Under the pieces are notes generated by a model that was given only the letters and a program-made list of their open reading frames with translations, did not search any database and was not told the origin of the DNA. The position numbers and the translations under genes are program-made. Shown here in pieces: positions 60,530 to 64,000 of a stretch of 64,000 nt of DNA. Origin of the DNA: an uncultured Bacteroidales bacterium (GTDB taxonomy: Bacteria; Bacteroidota; Bacteroidia; Bacteroidales; P3); NCBI GenBank assembly GCA_937901525.1, contig CALDHX010000016.1, forward strand, positions 7,323 to 71,322, given 5' to 3'. Each line of letters starts with the position of its first letter. The stretch's first letter is position 1.

Positions 60530-62044
60530 CTATTGTTTCTTTTTTCTAATTTTGTTAATTAGGCTTAAAGCTAATGATTTTTCATAATTATTCATTGAGC
60601 CAAGCCAAAAAAGTGGAATGTAAATAAGGGTGAATCCTCCAATTGCAAGGAAAAATATTAGCCAATTATCAATTGTTAAGCGATTTGCTACATAAATAGC
60701 GATAAGGCTTAAAAGGATAGGAGTAAGGCTCATTTTTATTATTTCTTTCCAAAAACTTATAATGTCTAAATCAACTTTCTTGTGATAATATATGTTCATT
60801 ATTAAGACGTGTCCTAAGAATAAGGCACAAGAGGTTGCAATTGCACAGCCAATTACCCCATAGTGTTTTGTTAAAGGAAGGCTTACGGCGAAACTTAAAA
60901 GAGATATTGCAAGATATAAAAGGGAACGAAAACGCATTTGATTTCTTGCTTGAAGAATGCTTATTGCTACGTTTTGAATTAGTGGGACTAATAAAGGGAA
61001 GAAAAAAAGTAGGCAAATATAATAAGCATCGGAATAGGAATTTCCTACCCATAATTCTATGAATTGACGTCCAAAAACAACGAATCCCGAAAGAATAAAA
61101 CTCATTACAATGAATTGTAAACGTCCGGTGCGTATAAAAAGGTCCGAAACCTGTTTTTCGCTTCCTTTTTGTGTAATCATTGCGGTTATTTTGGGAAGTA
61201 GGATGCCGGAAATTGCAGTTGAGAATGACATATACATTTGTTGAATTTGTATTGCTATGCCATAAACCGCTACAAGTTTTGCTCCACAATATACCCCTAC
61301 GACACTTTGTCCTAAACTCCAATAAATTCTATCCATAATAACGTTTAGAAACACCCAAAAGGAGTAAATGGAAACCTCCTTCAAAAGAGGAATGTCAAAT
61401 TTGGCAAAAACAATCTTTATATTAAGTTTTCGTTTGCAATAATAATAGTCTAAAAGTAGGGTTAGGACGTTAAAAATTGTTTGAACCACAACCATAGAAA
61501 TTGCTTTATGACCATAGGAAAGTAAAACAATCATTACGATAGGGTTGAGAATGATTCTAATTAGGTTGATGAGTTTTTGGAAAACAAATCTTTCGTATGC
61601 AACGATTATAGAGCGATAAACACTCATTATAAATGTGAAAGCAAGGTTGAAAATCAAAAGAATAAACATTATTCTAAGTTTTCCCAATTCGCTTTCGTTC
61701 ATTGATTGAGAAAAAAGTGAATCAAGGTTAAAGTAAATCACACCCCCAATTGCCAAAGATAAAAGAGCGATTATGGAAAATAATATAAAAAACATTCCGA
61801 ACATTTTGTTTAGTTCGTTTTGTTTGTTTTCGGCTTTGAATTTTGCGGTATAACGTATTACAGCGTTGCCAAAACCTAAGTCAAGTACGGTAAGAGTGCT
61901 AATAATTGAGGCAACTAAGGAATAAAGTCCATATTCGGCTTGACCAAGTTTAAAAGTCATAAAAGGAGTGTAAAGTAATGCAATTACACTATTGAGAATC
62001 AGTGTTATGTATGAAAGTAATGCTCCTGCTTTTATTTGATTCAT
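60530..62044 (-). CDS. oligosaccharide flippase (Wzx/MVF-like) membrane protein
   Basis: A 504-residue inner-membrane protein with about 14 hydrophobic segments, member of the polysaccharide-biosynthesis/MATE-MVF superfamily. It begins GALLSYITLILNSVIALLYTPFM and has LGQAEYGLYSLVASIISTLTVLDLGFGNAVIRYTA, the classic N-terminal flippase motif. It would flip undecaprenyl-linked repeat units of a surface polysaccharide. The FrhB-like gene follows 3 bp downstream; no glycosyltransferase genes are in the window, so this is probably the end of a glycan locus or a stand-alone pair. Confidence 0.9.
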   Translation of the reverse strand: MNQIKAGALLSYITLILNSVIALLYTPFMTFKLGQAEYGLYSLVASIISTLTVLDLGFGNAVIRYTAKFKAENKQNELNKMFGMFFILFSIIALLSLAIGGVIYFNLDSLFSQSMNESELGKLRIMFILLIFNLAFTFIMSVYRSIIVAYERFVFQKLINLIRIILNPIVMIVLLSYGHKAISMVVVQTIFNVLTLLLDYYYCKRKLNIKIVFAKFDIPLLKEVSIYSFWVFLNVIMDRIYWSLGQSVVGVYCGAKLVAVYGIAIQIQQMYMSFSTAISGILLPKITAMITQKGSEKQVSDLFIRTGRLQFIVMSFILSGFVVFGRQFIELWVGNSYSDAYYICLLFFFPLLVPLIQNVAISILQARNQMRFRSLLYLAISLLSFAVSLPLTKHYGVIGCAIATSCALFLGHVLIMNIYYHKKVDLDIISFWKEIIKMSLTPILLSLIAIYVANRLTIDNWLIFFLAIGGFTLIYIPLFWLGSMNNYEKSLALSLINKIRKKKQ

Positions 62045-62070
62045 TGTTGTTTTTTTTGATTTGAGAAATG

Positions 62071-62078
62071 CAAAATTA
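62071..62078 (-). promoter_or_regulatory. -7 element before the flippase operon
   Basis: Reads TAATTTTG on the minus strand, 26 bp before the ATG at 62044. The -33 position is a T-rich run without TTTG on that strand. Confidence 0.5.
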
Positions 62079-62097
62079 TAAAAAAATACAGATTTTT

Positions 62098-62128
62098 TTT
62101 GCAGATATTCAAAAAAGTAGTACTTTTG
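62098..62128 (+). promoter_or_regulatory. promoter of the SRP RNA gene
   Basis: TTTG 62098-62101 and TACTTTTG 62121-62128, spacer 19 bp, immediately before the RNA. Confidence 0.8.
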
Positions 62129-62130
62129 CA

Positions 62131-62230
62131 GTGGGTAAGTCTTGTACGACCAGCTCCCTCTGAATCTCCCCAGGGCGGGAACGCAGCAAGGTAAGGAGGT
62201 TGTAGCGGTGCGATATGAGTAGCTTGCCCT
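62131..62230 (+). ncRNA. ffs: signal recognition particle RNA, small bacterial type (4.5S)
   Basis: RNA of the signal recognition particle that binds Ffh to target nascent membrane proteins. The apical loop region GGGCGGGAACGCAGCAAGG (62173-62191) carries the conserved Ffh-binding GGAA/AGCA elements, flanked by CTCCCTCTGAATCTCCCC on the left and the GGAGGTTGTAG side on the right. The ends close with GGGTAAG (from 62133) against CTTGCCC (62223-62229). A T run follows and ends transcription. Ends are accurate to a few bases. Confidence 0.92.
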
Positions 62231-62242
62231 TTTTTTATTTCC

Positions 62243-63241
62243 TTACTTTATCCCTAATTTATTTAATGCGTTTTTATATTTTTCGGCGTTACGATAATGT
62301 TCGTTAGGCGTTGTCGCAAAATTGTGATAGCCCGAAAAATCCTCCTTAGCACAGAAAAACATATAGTTATGCTTTTGATAATTCAACACAGCCTTTAAGG
62401 AAGAAACGTTAGGTAAACAAATCGCAGTAGGAGGAAGGCCTTTATTTATATAAGTGTTGTAAGGCGATTCGGTTTGCAAGTGTTTATACATTACTCTCTT
62501 TATTGTAAAATCACCAACGGCATATTTTACGGTTGGATCGGCTTGAAGTAACATATCTTTCTTTAAACGATTGATGTAAACTCCTGCAATAGTTGGTTTT
62601 TCCTCGTTTTTATTTGTCTCTTCCTCTACAATTGAGGCTAAAACCACAACCTCGTGGCGTGAAAGTCCTATTTTTTCTAATTGATTGCTTTGATTTTCCC
62701 ACCATTTGTTTGCCTCTTTTTCTAAGCGTTCTAAGAGTTTTTCGGCCGAAATGTTCCAATAAACCTCGTAAGTATTACAAACAATATTATCAAAAAGGTT
62801 TTGTGAATTTTCTCTATTATCTATTGCAAGTAGAATATCGTTTTCGGAAAGCATTAGTTGATTAGCAATTTTTTTTGCAAAGTCTTGCTTTAACCTTACT
62901 TTGTTAATCACAAGTTTAACGGGGGTTTGCAATCCGTTTGCAAGTGTGCGAACTAAATCTACTTGACTTGTCTTTGGCTCAATTACGTAATGTCCCGATT
63001 TTATGTTGTTTTCTAATTTTTTTACTTTGGAAAAAATAGAAAAAGCTCTCTCATTTTTTTCTATAACGCCATTTTTTTCAAGTTTTTCTAAGACGTTTTC
63101 GTAGTTTTCCGAAGGATAGATATATAAACTTACACTTTCGTTGTTTCTTACTTTCTTATTTAAAAGTGAAAAGCCACAAATGATTCCAATAATTAGAATT
63201 AAGGCTACTATTGATAAGATAATTATTGTTTGTTTCTTCAT
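62243..63241 (-). CDS. mltG: endolytic transglycosylase MltG
   Basis: Inner-membrane lytic transglycosylase that cuts nascent glycan strands and sets their length. The 332-residue protein has one N-terminal membrane helix (about 5-28), a LysM-like subdomain (about 40-110; SENYENVLEKLEKNGVI) and the YceG catalytic domain with the essential glutamate in VVLASIVEEETNK and the AGVYINRLKKDMLLQADPTVKYA and SPYNTYINKGLPPTAICLP motifs. Stop is 13 bp from the SRP RNA terminator on the other strand. Follows the GNAT gene by 5 bp. Confidence 0.96.
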   Translation of the reverse strand: MKKQTIIILSIVALILIIGIICGFSLLNKKVRNNESVSLYIYPSENYENVLEKLEKNGVIEKNERAFSIFSKVKKLENNIKSGHYVIEPKTSQVDLVRTLANGLQTPVKLVINKVRLKQDFAKKIANQLMLSENDILLAIDNRENSQNLFDNIVCNTYEVYWNISAEKLLERLEKEANKWWENQSNQLEKIGLSRHEVVVLASIVEEETNKNEEKPTIAGVYINRLKKDMLLQADPTVKYAVGDFTIKRVMYKHLQTESPYNTYINKGLPPTAICLPNVSSLKAVLNYQKHNYMFFCAKEDFSGYHNFATTPNEHYRNAEKYKNALNKLGIK

Positions 63242-63246
63242 AGTTT

Positions 63247-63753
63247 TTAGAATATTTTTTGATAAATATTTACGTTTTTAAATTTTCTATTTACTAAAAC
63301 CCAATCTTTTAAGCTTGCATTGAATTTATATCCACATTTTTCAAACAAAGCTATGCTTTTTTCATTATCCTCGGTAATGAAAGCATAGAGTTGATGAATG
63401 TTATAGGTGTTTTGCATTATGTTTTCAAGCAAAGAAATTGCCTTTTGTGCATATCCTTTTTGGCGTTCGCTTTTGCAAATAAATATTCCTATGCCTGCTT
63501 TTGCGTCTTTCGCCTCATAGTCATACACATCTATGCAACCTAATGTATAAATGGCATTATTTCTTTCTACATCAATCATTAACCTCATTTGTTTTGCACT
63601 ATAAAGGCTTTCGTTTTGAGAGTTAAGGACATAATTCTCTAAGGCGTATTTTGAAAAAGGTCGCATTGTGTTGCCAAATTCCCATAATTCCATATCGTTT
63701 TCCCATTCGTAGAGTAAATCTACATCGTCTAATTCAACCGCTCTTAATTTCAT
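63247..63753 (-). CDS. GNAT-family N-acetyltransferase
   Basis: A 168-residue acetyltransferase of the RimJ/SpeG-like GNAT type. It opens LRAVELDDVDLLYEWEND, and acetyl-CoA-binding motif A is visible as IGIFICKSERQKGYAQKAISLL (about 90-110) with YNIHQLYAFITEDNEKSIALFEKCGYK after it. The acceptor (polyamine, protein or other) cannot be told. First gene of an operon with mltG; TAACTTTG (63758-63765) lies 4 bp upstream, very close to the start, suggesting a leaderless or nearly leaderless message or an alternative promoter. Confidence 0.9.
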   Translation of the reverse strand: MKLRAVELDDVDLLYEWENDMELWEFGNTMRPFSKYALENYVLNSQNESLYSAKQMRLMIDVERNNAIYTLGCIDVYDYEAKDAKAGIGIFICKSERQKGYAQKAISLLENIMQNTYNIHQLYAFITEDNEKSIALFEKCGYKFNASLKDWVLVNRKFKNVNIYQKIF

Positions 63754-63756
63754 AAT

Positions 63757-63788
63757 GCAAAGTTAAAGAAAATTATACTATCTTTGCA
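63757..63788. promoter_or_regulatory. divergent promoter region GNAT/cstA
   Basis: Minus-strand TAACTTTG (63758-63765) faces plus-strand TATCTTTG (63779-63786). TGCAAAG and CTTTGCA form an exact inverted repeat with a 18-bp centre. No -33 TTTG is clear on either side. Confidence 0.6.
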
Positions 63789-63804
63789 TAAAAAACAAAA
63801 AGAT

Positions 63805-64000
63805 ATGATAACATTTTTAGTTTGTCTTGCCGTTTTAGTGATAGGATACTTCCTTTATGGAAAATTTATTGAAAGGGTGTTTAAGCCAGATTATAATCGC
63901 AAAACACCAGCCATTACTATGCAAGATGGAGTGGATTATATTCCGATGCCAACGTGGAAAATACTTATGATTCAGTTTCTAAATATTGCGGGATTAGGCC
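63805..64000 (+). CDS. cstA: carbon starvation protein CstA, partial (N-terminal)
   Basis: The frame runs off the right edge; 65 residues are present. It opens with a hydrophobic helix (MITFLVCLAVLVIGYFLYG) and contains QDGVDYIPMPTWKILMIQFLNIAGLG, the typical start of CstA-family inner-membrane peptide/pyruvate transporters. A TATCTTTG element is 18 bp upstream. Family members take up peptides or pyruvate during starvation, which fits the proteolytic gene content. Confidence 0.9.
   Translation, partial: MITFLVCLAVLVIGYFLYGKFIERVFKPDYNRKTPAITMQDGVDYIPMPTWKILMIQFLNIAGLG

Overview
The window is a stretch of chromosome from an AT-rich member of the Bacteroidota, most likely Bacteroidales. Evidence for this: Bacteroidetes-type promoters (TTTG, about 19-21 bp, TAnnTTTG) precede many genes; the primary sigma factor is the short Bacteroidetes RpoD; at least four secreted proteins end in type A sorting domains of the type IX secretion system (T9SS), and a PorE-like T9SS envelope protein is present; an S46 dipeptidyl-peptidase and a DUF2723/TMEM260-like O-mannosyltransferase are also typical. 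No plasmid, phage, transposase or CRISPR array was seen. The species cannot be named from this sequence.

Layout. 1-5.1 kb (minus strand, plus tRNA-Gln): partial DUF2723 protein, arginine deiminase, a double ABC ATPase of the peptide type, tRNA-Gln(TTG), PhoH-like ATPase. 5.1-10.6 kb (minus): PorE-like OmpA protein and two T9SS cargo genes, one led by a mini-gene with a hydrophobic/basic tail. 10.7-18.3 kb (minus): UvrD-like helicase with an embedded nuclease-like segment and zinc fingers, then fabD-nitroreductase-gcvP in transcription order. 18.6-20 kb (plus): AAA/DUF4143 ATPase behind three perfect 33-bp repeats. 20-23.7 kb (minus): etfB-etfA-acyl-CoA dehydrogenase. 23.9-25.4 kb (plus): winged-helix protein gene followed by five 22-bp dyad repeats, then a T9SS protein. 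25.4-30.9 kb (minus): CatA-like acetyltransferase, FecCD/FecE-type ABC pair, SulP transporter, serine dehydratase. 31-42.6 kb (plus): alaS, typA, RNase P RNA, ECF sigma factor and membrane partner, split transketolase with a von Willebrand A gene between its halves, PIF1-like helicase. 43.1-45.2 kb (minus): rpoD and an HtrA protease. 45.3-59.3 kb (plus): mannose-1-phosphate guanylyltransferase, asnS, rpoN, M23 peptidase, ribH, fmt, HU, coaE, T9SS protease, small lipoprotein, a frameshifted acyltransferase with a C9 tract, S46 peptidase, CoiA-like protein. 59.3-64 kb: FrhB-like protein and flippase (minus), SRP RNA (plus), mltG and a GNAT acetyltransferase (minus), start of cstA (plus).

The genes fit an anaerobic, amino-acid- and peptide-fermenting life: secreted and envelope proteases, peptide-type ABC ATPase, arginine deiminase, serine dehydratase, glycine decarboxylase and an Etf/acyl-CoA dehydrogenase module.

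The strongest unexplained signal is a dispersed family of AT-rich tandem arrays whose short C/T-led anchors (CAAAG, TAAAG, CTTTG, CTTGA) recur at almost exactly 21 bp. At least ten arrays occur, mostly between genes, but three run into coding sequence as in-frame heptapeptide repeats. In several arrays the anchor switches strand while the 21-bp phase is kept. Other signals are a 22-bp dyad array with compensatory changes next to a winged-helix gene, 33-bp repeats merging into a promoter, and a likely phase-variable C tract.
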